NCBI GenBank assembly: GCA_035798135.1
Contig: JAPFBR010000010.1
Location: 1-51,702, forward strand
Source: Sediminicola sp035798135
Lineage (GTDB): Bacteria > Bacteroidota > Bacteroidia > Flavobacteriales > Flavobacteriaceae
Direction: 5' to 3'
DNA length: 51,702 nucleotides
The notes under the pieces were generated by a model. It did no database searches, was not told the DNA's origin, and saw only the letters and a program-made list of their open reading frames with translations. Shown here one piece after another: positions 1 through 9,499 of this stretch (within the stretch, counting starts at the first letter, position 1; the number at the start of each line of letters is the position of its first letter). The position numbers and the translations under genes were made by a program.

Positions 1-30
1 CCGCTTTTCCCTACACAGCCTACGCTGTTT

Positions 31-97
31 CGGGCTGCAAACCTACAACCTTTCCACAATTCAACAACACTTTTTTTATCCTTTTTTAAAACTTTTT
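31..97 (-). promoter_or_regulatory. Strong rRNA/tRNA-type promoter reading off the left edge
   Basis: On the minus strand there is a perfect Bacteroidota -7 box, TAGGTTTG (plus positions 38-45), followed by CAGCCCG. TTG triplets lie 16 and 19 bases upstream (plus 62-64 and 65-67), and behind them is an A-rich UP-like tract (71-97). This arrangement, with TTTGCA-CCCG at the start site, is typical of rRNA and tRNA promoters in Flavobacteriia. Transcription would start near 31 and leave the window, so the product is not visible; an rRNA operon is the most likely guess. Confidence 0.6.
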
Positions 98-165
98 TGC
101 GCCCACTTCCGAGCACGCTGGATTACAAGGATTTACGGAGGGAAATACCTGGATATTTTTCTTGG

Positions 166-200
166 GGCAAGGATTGAGCTCCCTGTTTGAGCTCTTTGCC
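166..200. other. Imperfect stem-loop in the gap 3' of the porin
   Basis: GAGCTC at 176-181 and 189-194 pairs across a 7-base loop, and the stem extends with GGCAA (166-170) and TTGCC (196-200). It lies between the porin stop codon and the outgoing promoter at the left edge. No T-tract follows on the minus strand, so it is not a convincing intrinsic terminator. The rest of 98-339 shows no gene on either strand. Confidence 0.35.
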
Positions 201-339
201 TATACCACAACTATTTGGGTGTTTTGACTAAAATAAGCAGATTGGAGGGTTCCTTCTCTCAAAACCACTCCTAATATATAGGTAAAAGCGAGTAGCGAAA
301 GCCTGGTTTTGCCCTTTCCCGGCAGAAGCCCCCTTATAA

Positions 340-2346
340 TTAGGAGAAGAAATTCCACACCAGGCCAAAACGGATCACAAAATCCCTGTATGGGTAGTCC
401 GGAGCCGAATAAAAATTAAAGCCTGAGAAGGAGGAATTGAAATGCTCCGCCTTTAAAAATATCCTGGTCTGCTTTACCTTGGCATTTATAAAGAAGTCCA
501 TTAAAGGGTAGCCCCCCAATTCTTCCCGATTCTGAATATAGAATTCCCCGAGCAGAGGATTATAGGCATCCATATTATAGGCGGTAAAATACTTAAAGGT
601 AATACCCGTCTGCAGGTGCATGGCCCCCTCAAATACATCTTTTGAAAAGTACAGGGTATTCCTGGTCACCAATTGGGGCAGATTAAGCACTTCATTCGTT
701 TGATCTACCTCTTGGTACATTACCGTATTGTTCAAGGCAAAATATCCCACCTTAAACTCCTTATTGTATTTAATCTTTAAATAACTGACACTACTGCCCT
801 CTTGAAAGGGACGAACGGCAGCATTCTCTTCCCCGGCATCTATCTGTTCCTGGGTGGCTGTTGACGTAAAATAGGTGTAATTGTCAATGATATTATATTC
901 TGCTGTGAGACTACCCAATAATTTGGAGTCCAACCCCAACATTAGGCCGTTGACACGTTCCTTATCAAAAACCAGATTGTTCTGCCAATTGTAATTTATA
1001 TAATCACTCTGATACAACAGGTAATTGAAATTCGGCATTTTACTTGAAGCGTTTATCGCAAAAGTAGCCTTTGCACCAGATTTAAGCTGGTAGCTGGCAG
1101 CGGCATTGAAGATATTACCGGTCAACTCTCCAGTTACCCCATAATCTATACCCCCATTCAATTTAAAACCACCTATTGTTTTCTCATAATGTGCCCCAAC
1201 AGTTATCTCCTCCCCTTTTAATTGGTTGGATATCTCCTCCCCAGTCGCGGTAATCAGTTTGCTGTCAAAAAAGTAATTGTAGTTGTATAAGGCAACATTA
1301 CCCTTTAATATACCTAAAGTCCTATTGCCCAACTCGACATACCCTTGGTTATACATGGTCTTTAGATTCGCCTTGTCCTTTATTGCGCTAACAAATGCCT
1401 CTCCAAAATAAGGGTTCTGAACCGTTTGCCTAAACTCATAATATTTAGTCTCATAATTGAACTGGTGTCCAAGGGCCAAATAATTGGATTTGGACTTGGA
1501 AGTATCCCTGCTCTTTTTGAAGAGATCATATTCATGTTCAAAAAAGTATCTTTTACCAAGCACCTTATTGTTGGCATTGGTGAAATTTACATCTATTCTT
1601 GATCGATCAAAAAATTCAGGATCCCCAGATTCAAATTGTAATTCCTTGTTGAAAAGTCCTCCATTTTCTTCGGACAAAATATCCTGTGCCGCTATATGGG
1701 ATCGGAGTCGATACCTACCGCTTTTGGTTTCATAGGTAGCGGTGGTTCTAAAATTGCCAGATTGGGCCTCATTGAACTGATACTTCCCCAAGGACCTAAA
1801 GCCCTTATAAGCTAAAGAGATGTTTAAACGGGGGGTCATATTAAAGGTCAACAGGGCATCCAATAACTGTCCCTGCTCTAGGGTAGTCTTAAACATTAAT
1901 TCGGTCATAGGAGTGGGCACCCTATAATAATTGATGTCCTGTATTTCCATGTAGTTGAAATGTTTGGCCCGTGCTCCTAGGGATGGATACAGTGTATTTT
2001 GTTTTATAGTCACTCCCAAACTATTATATGGCTGCCCTATATTGGAAAAGGGCATTAGCTCAAAGTCGTCTTTACGGAGAAAATTGTACTTATATTCCTT
2101 TAGTATGGAAATTGTGGTGTCTAGATATGTGGTATCCCTAGTGTAAGAGATAATCTTATAGTCATTGATGGTAAATTCAGGTTCTTCCTTACCTTTAGCA
2201 AGGGATTTAAATTTTTGTGAGGCAACTGAGGTAGTGGTATCCTTATCACTAACCTTTAAAGAAGGTTTGTCTTGTAAAGAAGGTTTGTCTTGGCCATAAA
2301 ATAGACCTGAATTACATATAAATAGAAGCACTACAAAATATCTCAT
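340..2346 (-). CDS. Putative porin (outer-membrane beta-barrel, Porin_10-like)
   Basis: The 668-residue protein has a signal peptide (MRYFVVLLFICNSGLFYG, then Q), a charged Lys/Asp-rich linker to about residue 60, and then a long run of alternating aromatic/polar strands ending in FGLVWNFFS, a classic C-terminal beta-strand with terminal aromatics. Size and pattern match the flavobacterial putative porin family (Porin_10), which are predicted outer-membrane barrels of unknown substrate. A -7 box (TAccTTTG) lies 19-26 bases upstream of the start. The linker carries an exact 18-bp tandem duplication giving two QDKPSL-type units. The gene is divergent from the giant secreted protein and has no visible operon partner. 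The barrel call is firm; the substrate is unknown. Confidence 0.85.
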   Translation of the reverse strand: MRYFVVLLFICNSGLFYGQDKPSLQDKPSLKVSDKDTTTSVASQKFKSLAKGKEEPEFTINDYKIISYTRDTTYLDTTISILKEYKYNFLRKDDFELMPFSNIGQPYNSLGVTIKQNTLYPSLGARAKHFNYMEIQDINYYRVPTPMTELMFKTTLEQGQLLDALLTFNMTPRLNISLAYKGFRSLGKYQFNEAQSGNFRTTATYETKSGRYRLRSHIAAQDILSEENGGLFNKELQFESGDPEFFDRSRIDVNFTNANNKVLGKRYFFEHEYDLFKKSRDTSKSKSNYLALGHQFNYETKYYEFRQTVQNPYFGEAFVSAIKDKANLKTMYNQGYVELGNRTLGILKGNVALYNYNYFFDSKLITATGEEISNQLKGEEITVGAHYEKTIGGFKLNGGIDYGVTGELTGNIFNAAASYQLKSGAKATFAINASSKMPNFNYLLYQSDYINYNWQNNLVFDKERVNGLMLGLDSKLLGSLTAEYNIIDNYTYFTSTATQEQIDAGEENAAVRPFQEGSSVSYLKIKYNKEFKVGYFALNNTVMYQEVDQTNEVLNLPQLVTRNTLYFSKDVFEGAMHLQTGITFKYFTAYNMDAYNPLLGEFYIQNREELGGYPLMDFFINAKVKQTRIFLKAEHFNSSFSGFNFYSAPDYPYRDFVIRFGLVWNFFS
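2257..2292. repeat. 18-bp exact tandem duplication in the porin gene
   Basis: The unit TAAAGAAGGTTTGTCTTG occurs twice head to tail (2257-2274 and 2275-2292). It lies in frame in the periplasmic linker just after the signal peptide and adds one six-residue repeat (DKPSLQ/DKPSLK). In-frame slippage here would change linker length only. Confidence 0.9.
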
Positions 2347-2364
2347 TCCAAAAAATTAGTTGGG

Positions 2365-2372
2365 CAAAGGTA
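2365..2372 (-). promoter_or_regulatory. -7 promoter box of the porin gene
   Basis: CAAAGGTA on the plus strand reads TACCTTTG on the minus strand, an exact TAnnTTTG box. It implies a 5' UTR of roughly a dozen bases before the start at 2346. No TTG is seen at the usual spacing upstream, so the -33 element is weak or absent. Confidence 0.5.
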
Positions 2373-2516
2373 ATTTTTTTGTTTCTAAAGAAATGTGAAA
2401 AATTTACCAATCACTCTATTGAATGCGACAACAATAAAACCGGAGGTGTTAATTTTACAACAATAAATATTGAAAATATTATATTTTTTGGTCATTTTTA
2501 CAAAAAAAAAGCTGAG

Positions 2517-5500
2517 ATGTTAAGAAAATTACTGCTCGTTCTACTATTTGTGGGCGTAAATTCCTATGGGCAATTCAATGAAAGTGCACCATGGATGGAA
2601 AATATTAAAAAGGACCCTACCAACACCTCAAAAAGCAGTTCAACATCTTATTCCATTTATGAGATTTCTGAAGCCTTTCATAAGTACTGGGAAGGTAAGG
2701 ACCCCAATGTAAAGGGTTCTGGCTATAAACCTTTTATGAGATGGGAAAATTATTGGAAACAATTCGTGGATGAAAACGGATATCTCCCCTCCTCCAAACA
2801 ATTATGGGATACCTGGGAAAACAAACGCAACAGTACAGCAATTGTTAATCCTATCAGTGATTGGAAATCCCTTGGCCCTATTAATGTAGGAGCTTATGCT
2901 GGAAGATTACCAGGGCAGGGCAGGGTCAATGCCATCGCTGTAGACCCTAATAACCCCAATGTTTGGTACGTGGGTGCCCCTGCTGGCGGTTTATGGAAAT
3001 CTACTGATACCGGTGCTTCTTGGACAAGTCTATTTGATGATTTTCTTCAAATTGGGGTGTCGGGAATAGCCATTGATCCGACTGATTCCAACATTATATA
3101 TATTGCAACAGGTGATGATGATGCAGCGGACTCGTACAGCGTAGGGGTATTTAAGTCCCTCGATGGCGGTATAAGCTGGAATGAGACAGGCCTTAATCCT
3201 AGTAATACTTCGGATAACTGGCTCATGAATGAAATCACTATAGACCCTACCAATTCGCAAACTTTGTGGGTAGGCACCAACCAAGGCCTTTATAAATCGA
3301 CTAACGGCGGCTTGTTATGGAGCAGAAAAAAAATAGGGGACATTAAAGATTTCAAATTAAAACCCAACAATAGCAATACGATTTATGCGGTTACCACCAA
3401 TGAATTTTTCAAATCTACCGATGGAGGGGAAGTATTTAATGAAATCACAAGTGAATTACCAACCAATTCAGGAAGATTGGTGCTAGGGGTTACACCCAAC
3501 AACGCTGCCGTTGTTTATGTTTTAAGTGCCGACACTGGAGCTAATGACTTTGCGTTCCAAGGTCTTTATAAATCCAATGATTCCGGAACCACCTTTACAA
3601 AAACCCCTAATGCCAACAATATTTTGGAATCTAACCAAGCATGGTTTGATTTGGCTATGGAAGTATCCCCTTCTGACGAGAATGAAGTTTATATTGGATG
3701 TTTAAATGTTTGGAAAACTACAGATAGTGGTACAACCTTTATACCACTTAACCAATGGTATTTAGATAATCCTGCTTATACACATGCGGATATACACACG
3801 TTAAAAATATTCAATGGGAATCTTTTTTGTGGCACTGATGGAGGAATTTACATGTCCCAAGACAAAGGGACGACCTTTACAGATTATACTGCAGGAATAG
3901 CCATAGGTCAATTTTATAGAGTTTCCGTTTCCAAGAACAACGCCTCCCAGTTGATCGGAGGATTACAGGACAATGGAGGACAAATTTTAAGTGATGGAAA
4001 TTGGAACAACTACCACGGAGGAGATGGCATGGACAATGCCATTAGTCCTCTAAACGATAATTTAGTATATGGTTTCACCCAATATGGTGGATTTTTAAGT
4101 ATCTCTACCGATGCCGGACAAGCCATAACAACTATAAGGGCACCTGAAGTTAATGGAAGCAACTTACAAGGTAATTGGATAACCCCCTTAGCTATAGATT
4201 CCAACGGAGCTGTTTATGCGGGCTATAATGCCCTATATAAGTTAACCGGTACTTCATGGGAAAAAATTTCGAGAAATATAGGAGAAGGTAAAGGCAATAT
4301 AGAGGATGTAGAAATACACCCTACAAATCCACTTATCATTACCGTGGCACAGGACAACCAACTTCACCGAAGTACCGATGGAGGACTGAACTTCACCCTA
4401 ATTCAAAGTTTCGACAGAGAGATTTCCGATATGGCCTTAAATAGTTCCAATGAGAACATCGTATATGTTGTCACTTCGAGAAGGGTAGGAATAAGTCAAA
4501 ATCTTCAACCAGCGGACATTGGTGTTTATAAAATAGAGATTGATGGCACTACCTTTACAGAAACCAATATTACTTATAATTTATCTACGGATCAGGCATT
4601 TTTCTCAATTGCGCATCAAGGCAGAAATACAGATAACCCTATTTATTTAGGGACAAGTCTTGGTGTTTATAGATTGGATGATACGTTAACAGAATGGGAG
4701 GATTATTTTACTGGCCTTCCTAGTACGGCAATTGGGGATCTGGAAATTAGCTTGGATGATGAAATTATAACCGCTTCTACTTACGGAAGAGGTGTATGGC
4801 AATCACCAATTCCTATTAAAGTACCCGAAGCTGACGTTAGATTAATTGCATTGACACCCAAAGAAAACGCAGTGCTCTGTGGGGAAATCATACCTGAAAT
4901 CACCATAGAAAACAAAGGGTCCAATCCCATTACCGAAGTAGAGGTCAATTATACCATAAATGGGGTGGCAGCATCGAGTTTTAATTATCCCATAACCTTA
5001 AACTTCGGGGAAACAGGCACTATTCCCTTGCCTGCGCTAAATCCAGATATCATTGGGCGCAATGCTTTCAAGGTGATCGCTACCATTACCAATGATGCCT
5101 TTTCCGACAACAATACGTTGGAGCATCGCTTTTTTGCAAACGATTTTGGGAATGGCGGAACCATAAATACCTTTGAAATAGAAGAAGAAAACTTGATTAC
5201 ATATAATGAAGGCGATGATGGCAGCGTATGGGAGAAAGGTGTCCCAACGGGAAGCGTCCTTAATCTAGCGGCTTCGGGGCAACAAGTTTATGCGACAAAT
5301 TTAGATGGCAACCATCCGGACAATATAAAAGGTATCATCTTGAGCAATTGTTACGAGTTTTCTTCAATCTTGGCGCCAGTACTTAGATTTAAAATGGCCT
5401 ATGACCTTGAAATCAATTTTGATTTAGTCTATGTGCAATACTCTTTGGATAGCGGGCTAAGCTGGGAAGTGCTTGGAAATATCAATAGCACCCCTAATTG

Positions 5501-6788
5501 GTATAATAGCGACAGGACAAACGCCAACTCCGGGGAAGATGACGATTGTCAAAACTGTCCCGGGGCCCAATGGACGGGTACCAATACCGAATTAACAGAA
5601 TATGCCTATGATTTTACGGCCAATGCGCTCAATGGGGAAACCGATTTAACCAATGAGCCGAATGTTATTTTCAGGATTGTATTCCAATCAGATCCAGCTG
5701 TCAATAAAGAAGGAGTTGTAATAGATGATTTTGTAATTGAAGGGTTTCAAGACGACGACGACGACGATAACGATGGTATTAATGACGATGTAGACAACTG
5801 CCCCTTAACAGGTAATGCCAATCAATTGGATACTGATAATGATGGTTTTGGTGATGTTTGCGACCTGGATGATGATGGAGATGGTATAGCCGACAAGGAT
5901 GACAATTGTCCATTAATTGCCAATGCCGATCAATTGGATGGCGATAGTGATGGAATTGGTGATGTTTGTGACTCAGATTTGGATAATGACGGTGTCCCCA
6001 ACGGAGTTGACATGTGTGATAATACTCCAAAAGATGCAGTGGTGAATGTGGATGGTTGCGAAATATTCTCATTGCCAAGCAATAATTTTCAAGTATTGAC
6101 AACTGGTGAATCTTGTATCTCTAGCAATAATGGAAGTATTACTATAGGGTCACTAACTTCCAATGATTACACTGCGAGCCTTACCGGTGGGTCTATCTCT
6201 ATGACAGCAGATTTCACTACTGAAGCATTATTTACTGATCTTCCAGCTGGGAATTATACCTTTTGCATCACTTTGGATGCACAACCGGAATATCAAAACT
6301 GTTTTGGAGTAACCATAACCGAACCAGAGGCCCTCTCTGTATCCTCGAAAGTAAATACCTTGGGGAAAGAGGTCAGTTTACAACTGAAAGGAGGAAATAC
6401 CTATACCATTTTAGTAAACGGTAAAGCGTATACCACTTCGAAAAGTGAGATTACATTACCGCTTACCGAAGTAGAAAACAACCTAGAGGTTAAGACCGAT
6501 TTGGATTGTCAGGGCAGCTTTGTTCAACAAATCGTTTTATCGGAGGAAGTCCTGATTTACCCTAACCCCATAGCAAATGGGAATTTAACCATACAGTTGG
6601 GACGCGAGTTACAATCTGGGGCGGATGTTAGTTTATATTCAATGTCGGGGAATAGCGTCTTTCGAAAAACCTTTACTTCCAATACAAGCTCCATTCAATT
6701 TAATGTGGATGGCCTTGCCAAGGGCATCTACCTGCTTAATATTACCCTGAACAACAAATTAACAAGTTATAAGATCATAAGAAAATGA
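2517..6788 (+). CDS. Giant T9SS-secreted protein: BNR/sortilin-type beta-propeller, CARDB-like domain, thrombospondin type 3 repeats
   Basis: The frame is open from 2379, but the start at 2517 puts the signal peptide (MLRKLLLVLLFVGVNSYGQ) at the N-terminus, giving 1423 residues. Residues about 118-760 hold many BNR/Asp-box units such as GGLWKSTDTGASW and IDPTDSNIIYIATG, typical of large sortilin-like propellers. Around 775-875 is a CARDB-like Ig-type domain (ITIENKGSNPITEVEVNYTI). After a jelly-roll-like stretch come calcium-binding thrombospondin type 3 repeats (about 1078-1181; DNDGINDDVDNCPL, DTDNDGFGDVCD). The last 80 residues are a T9SS type A sorting domain ending GIYLLNITLNN...YKIIRK. 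The protein is probably exported to the cell surface or medium. Its ligand or enzyme activity, if any, is unknown. The stop overlaps the next start (ATGA). Confidence 0.88.
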   Translation: MLRKLLLVLLFVGVNSYGQFNESAPWMENIKKDPTNTSKSSSTSYSIYEISEAFHKYWEGKDPNVKGSGYKPFMRWENYWKQFVDENGYLPSSKQLWDTWENKRNSTAIVNPISDWKSLGPINVGAYAGRLPGQGRVNAIAVDPNNPNVWYVGAPAGGLWKSTDTGASWTSLFDDFLQIGVSGIAIDPTDSNIIYIATGDDDAADSYSVGVFKSLDGGISWNETGLNPSNTSDNWLMNEITIDPTNSQTLWVGTNQGLYKSTNGGLLWSRKKIGDIKDFKLKPNNSNTIYAVTTNEFFKSTDGGEVFNEITSELPTNSGRLVLGVTPNNAAVVYVLSADTGANDFAFQGLYKSNDSGTTFTKTPNANNILESNQAWFDLAMEVSPSDENEVYIGCLNVWKTTDSGTTFIPLNQWYLDNPAYTHADIHTLKIFNGNLFCGTDGGIYMSQDKGTTFTDYTAGIAIGQFYRVSVSKNNASQLIGGLQDNGGQILSDGNWNNYHGGDGMDNAISPLNDNLVYGFTQYGGFLSISTDAGQAITTIRAPEVNGSNLQGNWITPLAIDSNGAVYAGYNALYKLTGTSWEKISRNIGEGKGNIEDVEIHPTNPLIITVAQDNQLHRSTDGGLNFTLIQSFDREISDMALNSSNENIVYVVTSRRVGISQNLQPADIGVYKIEIDGTTFTETNITYNLSTDQAFFSIAHQGRNTDNPIYLGTSLGVYRLDDTLTEWEDYFTGLPSTAIGDLEISLDDEIITASTYGRGVWQSPIPIKVPEADVRLIALTPKENAVLCGEIIPEITIENKGSNPITEVEVNYTINGVAASSFNYPITLNFGETGTIPLPALNPDIIGRNAFKVIATITNDAFSDNNTLEHRFFANDFGNGGTINTFEIEEENLITYNEGDDGSVWEKGVPTGSVLNLAASGQQVYATNLDGNHPDNIKGIILSNCYEFSSILAPVLRFKMAYDLEINFDLVYVQYSLDSGLSWEVLGNINSTPNWYNSDRTNANSGEDDDCQNCPGAQWTGTNTELTEYAYDFTANALNGETDLTNEPNVIFRIVFQSDPAVNKEGVVIDDFVIEGFQDDDDDDNDGINDDVDNCPLTGNANQLDTDNDGFGDVCDLDDDGDGIADKDDNCPLIANADQLDGDSDGIGDVCDSDLDNDGVPNGVDMCDNTPKDAVVNVDGCEIFSLPSNNFQVLTTGESCISSNNGSITIGSLTSNDYTASLTGGSISMTADFTTEALFTDLPAGNYTFCITLDAQPEYQNCFGVTITEPEALSVSSKVNTLGKEVSLQLKGGNTYTILVNGKAYTTSKSEITLPLTEVENNLEVKTDLDCQGSFVQQIVLSEEVLIYPNPIANGNLTIQLGRELQSGADVSLYSMSGNSVFRKTFTSNTSSIQFNVDGLAKGIYLLNITLNNKLTSYKIIRK

Positions 6789-7498
6789 AAAATTTAAATC
6801 TATTATATATCATCCCATTCGTTATTCTTATGAGCTGCGGAGGAGGTGACTCTGGAAATGACACTCCTGTTGTACCCCCACCGCCACCTGTGCCATCACC
6901 ACTGCAAGCAACATTGGTATTCCCGGAGAATAATAAAGAATGTACTGAAGGAATAGTTGAAAACGACAGCCAGAGTACTGTAAATTTTCAATGGAACAAT
7001 TCCGAGAACACAGATAGCTATGAGGTCAATTTAAAAAATTTAAACACTAATAATACCGTTAGGATTCCCTCCAATTCCAATGCAGCACAAATTACACTTA
7101 GTCGAGGCGTGCCCTATGAATGGTTCGTGATTTCCAAGGCCAATGGCACCAACCAAACGGCACAGAGTGATGTTTGGAAATTTTACAACCAAGGTCCTGG
7201 AATTGAAAATTACGCACCCTTCCCTGCCGAAGCAGTGTTCCCTAAAAGGGGAGCCAATTTAGCAAGTACTGCCAATGTAACGTTGGAATGGCTTGGAACT
7301 GATATTGATAATGATATTATTGGCTATGAGGTACTATTTGACACTACAGCATCTCCATCCACCTTATTGGGCACAACAACGGAACAAACCATGGAAGCTA
7401 TTGTAGCCTCTAACAACACGTATTATTGGAGAATTATTACCACTGACTCCAACAACAACAGCTCGACTTCAGAAATTTTTCAATTTAAAATCAATTAA
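6785..7498 (+). CDS. Lipoprotein with Pro-rich linker and two fibronectin III-like domains
   Basis: This is a 237-residue protein. The lipobox is at residues 15-18 (LMSC, lipidated C18), followed by GGGDSGND and a run of prolines (VVPPPPPVPSP). Two Ig/fibronectin-like modules follow, each with the pattern of a Trp in the core and YEV near the middle (VNFQWNNSENTDSYEVNL; VTLEWLGTDIDNDIIGYEVLF) and a YYWRI-type strand. Such modules bind proteins or glycans at the surface of Bacteroidota. The start overlaps the upstream T9SS gene by 4 bp, so the two are translationally coupled and this lipoprotein may anchor or accompany the secreted protein. That role is inferred. No catalytic motif is seen. 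Confidence 0.7.
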   Translation: MKNLNLLYIIPFVILMSCGGGDSGNDTPVVPPPPPVPSPLQATLVFPENNKECTEGIVENDSQSTVNFQWNNSENTDSYEVNLKNLNTNNTVRIPSNSNAAQITLSRGVPYEWFVISKANGTNQTAQSDVWKFYNQGPGIENYAPFPAEAVFPKRGANLASTANVTLEWLGTDIDNDIIGYEVLFDTTASPSTLLGTTTEQTMEAIVASNNTYYWRIITTDSNNNSSTSEIFQFKIN

Positions 7499-7518
7499 TA
7501 TTTAATTTCAAAATCTTA

Positions 7519-8208
7519 ATGTTCACTATGAATTTCTTCAAATCAAATTTTATTTTTTTAATACTTCTTTACCCAATTTTATCATTTGCACAAATAAGTA
7601 CTACTACCCCGGAAGGAAGTCCAATCTCATTTCAGACGGTAAGTGGGCAATACAAGGATGTGCCAGCTGAAGGATCACCATTTATAAGCGAAAATTTTGA
7701 AAATGGAGAAATATACGTAAATGAAGAATTGAAATTGAAGAATAAACTAAGGTACAACGCCTATAGAAATGAAATACAGATTTTGCAGGCAGATGAAACA
7801 TTTAATGTATTACTAAAACGTTCATACATGTCCGCTAAGATAGAGGACAGAACATATAAGCTCTTTCTCTATATGGATAATAAAAACCGTGAGAAAACCG
7901 GGTATTTTAATCCTCTTAACGAAGGCCAATTGGTCCTGCTATTTAAACCGGAAATTATCCTAAAGCAAAGCAAAGAACCTGAAACTGGTTACGATAAATA
8001 CAGAGCGGCAAAGTATATTGAAAACAACTCCTACTACATAAAAAATGGTTCTGAAAATGCTTATGAAATTCGTTTGTCCAAAAGATCAATTTTTAAAATC
8101 GCAAAGAAAAATAGGGAAGAAATGAACTCCTTTGTAAAGGAAAATAACTTAAACTTAAGAAAAATAGATGATGTTATCTTCTTGCTGAACTATTACAATA
8201 CTCTATAA
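7519..8208 (+). CDS. Exported protein of unknown function
   Basis: I do not recognise a family for this 229-residue protein. It has a signal peptide ending LILLYPILSFAQ, whose n-region fits a start at the second ATG (7528) equally well. The mature part starts with a GSPISFQTVSG stretch and contains YVNEELKLKNKLRYNAYRNEIQIL, resembling short flavobacterial exported proteins that describe a target/threshold strand pair. The rest is Lys-rich and ends LNLRKIDDVIFLLNYYNTL. It lies 20 bp after the lipoprotein and is followed by a terminator, so it probably closes the three-gene secreted-protein operon. A periplasmic or outer-membrane-associated location is likely. Confidence 0.6.
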   Translation: MFTMNFFKSNFIFLILLYPILSFAQISTTTPEGSPISFQTVSGQYKDVPAEGSPFISENFENGEIYVNEELKLKNKLRYNAYRNEIQILQADETFNVLLKRSYMSAKIEDRTYKLFLYMDNKNREKTGYFNPLNEGQLVLLFKPEIILKQSKEPETGYDKYRAAKYIENNSYYIKNGSENAYEIRLSKRSIFKIAKKNREEMNSFVKENNLNLRKIDDVIFLLNYYNTL

Positions 8209-8224
8209 AATAATTTTTAAATAT

Positions 8225-8275
8225 AAACCCAACTTTGTCTTCCTTAAAAAAGGCATTATTGGGTTTTATTTTTTA
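8225..8275 (+). terminator. Rho-independent terminator after the secreted-protein cluster
   Basis: AAACCCAA (8225-8232) pairs with TTGGGTTT (8259-8266), and an inner CCTT/AAGG stem lies between them. A T-rich tail follows (TTTTATTTTTT). It lies 17 bases after the stop codon at 8208. Confidence 0.7.
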
Positions 8276-8683
8276 TAAGGACTATCCCAAGATACTCTTA
8301 GTTTTTAAGATTTTAAATATACACCTACTCTTCCATTATCCTTTCCATGTCAATTCAAAATTTACATCCTGTCATAAGTGTCTTTTAAATAAATATGAGG
8401 CCACAATCCTTTTGAAATTTGTAACAAGAATTCATAAACACCTTGAACTGATCTTATGAATTCGATCAAAATTAGAAGTTATAATACTATAATGATCTAT
8501 CTAGGAACATATCTCTACCAATATAGTAGGTATAATACAAGATCCCCAGCTATTTCTGATTCAATATATATTTCTTAATCAATTAATATTACTAGCACGT
8601 TATTATCCGTAACATACTAATAATACTGAAGCCTGGAATTAAAGTATGAAAAAAATACTTTTATCTTGATTGTATAAAATAAA
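8276..8683. other. AT-rich gap with no convincing gene
   Basis: This stretch between two terminators is AT-rich. A 74-codon frame at 8235-8459 overlaps the terminator and shows no family, signal or codon pattern of a real gene. I see no RNA gene or repeat here. Confidence 0.5.
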
Positions 8684-8717
8684 AAAGTTGGGCCAAAATA
8701 AATTTTGGCCCAACTTT
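8684..8717 (-). terminator. Terminator of the susC-susD-lipoprotein operon
   Basis: AAAGTTGGGCCAAAAT (8684-8699) pairs perfectly with ATTTTGGCCCAACTTT (8702-8717). On the minus strand the hairpin is followed by TTTTTTATTTTATAC, a good U-tract, so it ends the operon reading leftward. Confidence 0.85.
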
Positions 8718-8747
8718 AATAAATATATTAGTATATGCTTTTATATT

Positions 8748-9485
8748 CTATGGATTAACACAGAAATCAGTAGCTTGTGAAGCTCCAAAAGCACCTCCGC
8801 CATTAGCGACCTTTAGTATAGAACATTCAAGAGCAAAATTTCCTAATATCGTTCCATCACTTTGACCATCTCCAAAAGCGTCGAAAATTGTAAATGTATA
8901 ACACCCATCTTCAAGGAATACATCAGAAGTGTAGGTGTCGCCACCACTAACATTGGCATAAGGCCCACCAGATGCCACAACGGTAGATGAATCATTGGTA
9001 ATTTCCCATGTAGTTTCACCACCATAAGTATCGGTAACGATAGTAACGAGAAAATCATTACATACGATTTCTTTAAAATACTCAATATTCACGGTTTCAT
9101 CATATACCACTCCACCATCTGGAGAAGTAAGATTCAAAACTAATTTATAGACCTCACCATCAACTAGTGAATCAAAATTAATTGAAACAGCTAAAATTCC
9201 AGTATAAGCACCTGCAGGAATCGTTATTTGTCCAATCGAGTAATTTGCACTCCCACCTACAGATGAGTCATCAACTGTAACATTAAATGACCTATCGGCC
9301 TCTGATACCGTGGTTACATTCACAGGAATTTCTAATGATGATCCTTCTTCTGGAACGGTAACATTGAAACTAGTCTTAGAGAATGACAAAGCCGTTTGTC
9401 CATTAACATCATCAAATATCACTACTTCTTCCTCACAGGAAACAATTACTAGTAGTAACATAATAATTGAAATATATTTTTTCAT
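8748..9485 (-). CDS. Surface lipoprotein, third gene of a SusC/D operon
   Basis: This is a 245-residue lipoprotein. The lipobox ends at C17 (LLVIVSC) and is followed by EEE, the kind of acidic motif that sends flavobacterial lipoproteins to the cell surface. Residues about 30-125 look like a Calx-beta/Ig-like domain (TALSFSKTSFNVTVPEEGSS). Residues about 135-245 resemble the Cys-containing beta-sandwich found in many flavobacterial secreted proteins (YGGETTWEITNDSSTVVASGG, then DGCYTFTIFDAFGDG). It starts 14 bp downstream of susD and sits where SusE/SusF-type glycan-binding lipoproteins normally sit, so a ligand-binding role is likely but unproven. Confidence 0.7.
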   Translation of the reverse strand: MKKYISIIMLLLVIVSCEEEVVIFDDVNGQTALSFSKTSFNVTVPEEGSSLEIPVNVTTVSEADRSFNVTVDDSSVGGSANYSIGQITIPAGAYTGILAVSINFDSLVDGEVYKLVLNLTSPDGGVVYDETVNIEYFKEIVCNDFLVTIVTDTYGGETTWEITNDSSTVVASGGPYANVSGGDTYTSDVFLEDGCYTFTIFDAFGDGQSDGTILGNFALECSILKVANGGGAFGASQATDFCVNP

Positions 9486-9499
9486 ATCTATGTGTTTTA

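Noticed and set aside
8235..8459. 74-codon frame after the exported protein gene
   Set aside because: It overlaps a clear terminator, has no family match, signal or promoter, and sits in AT-rich DNA.
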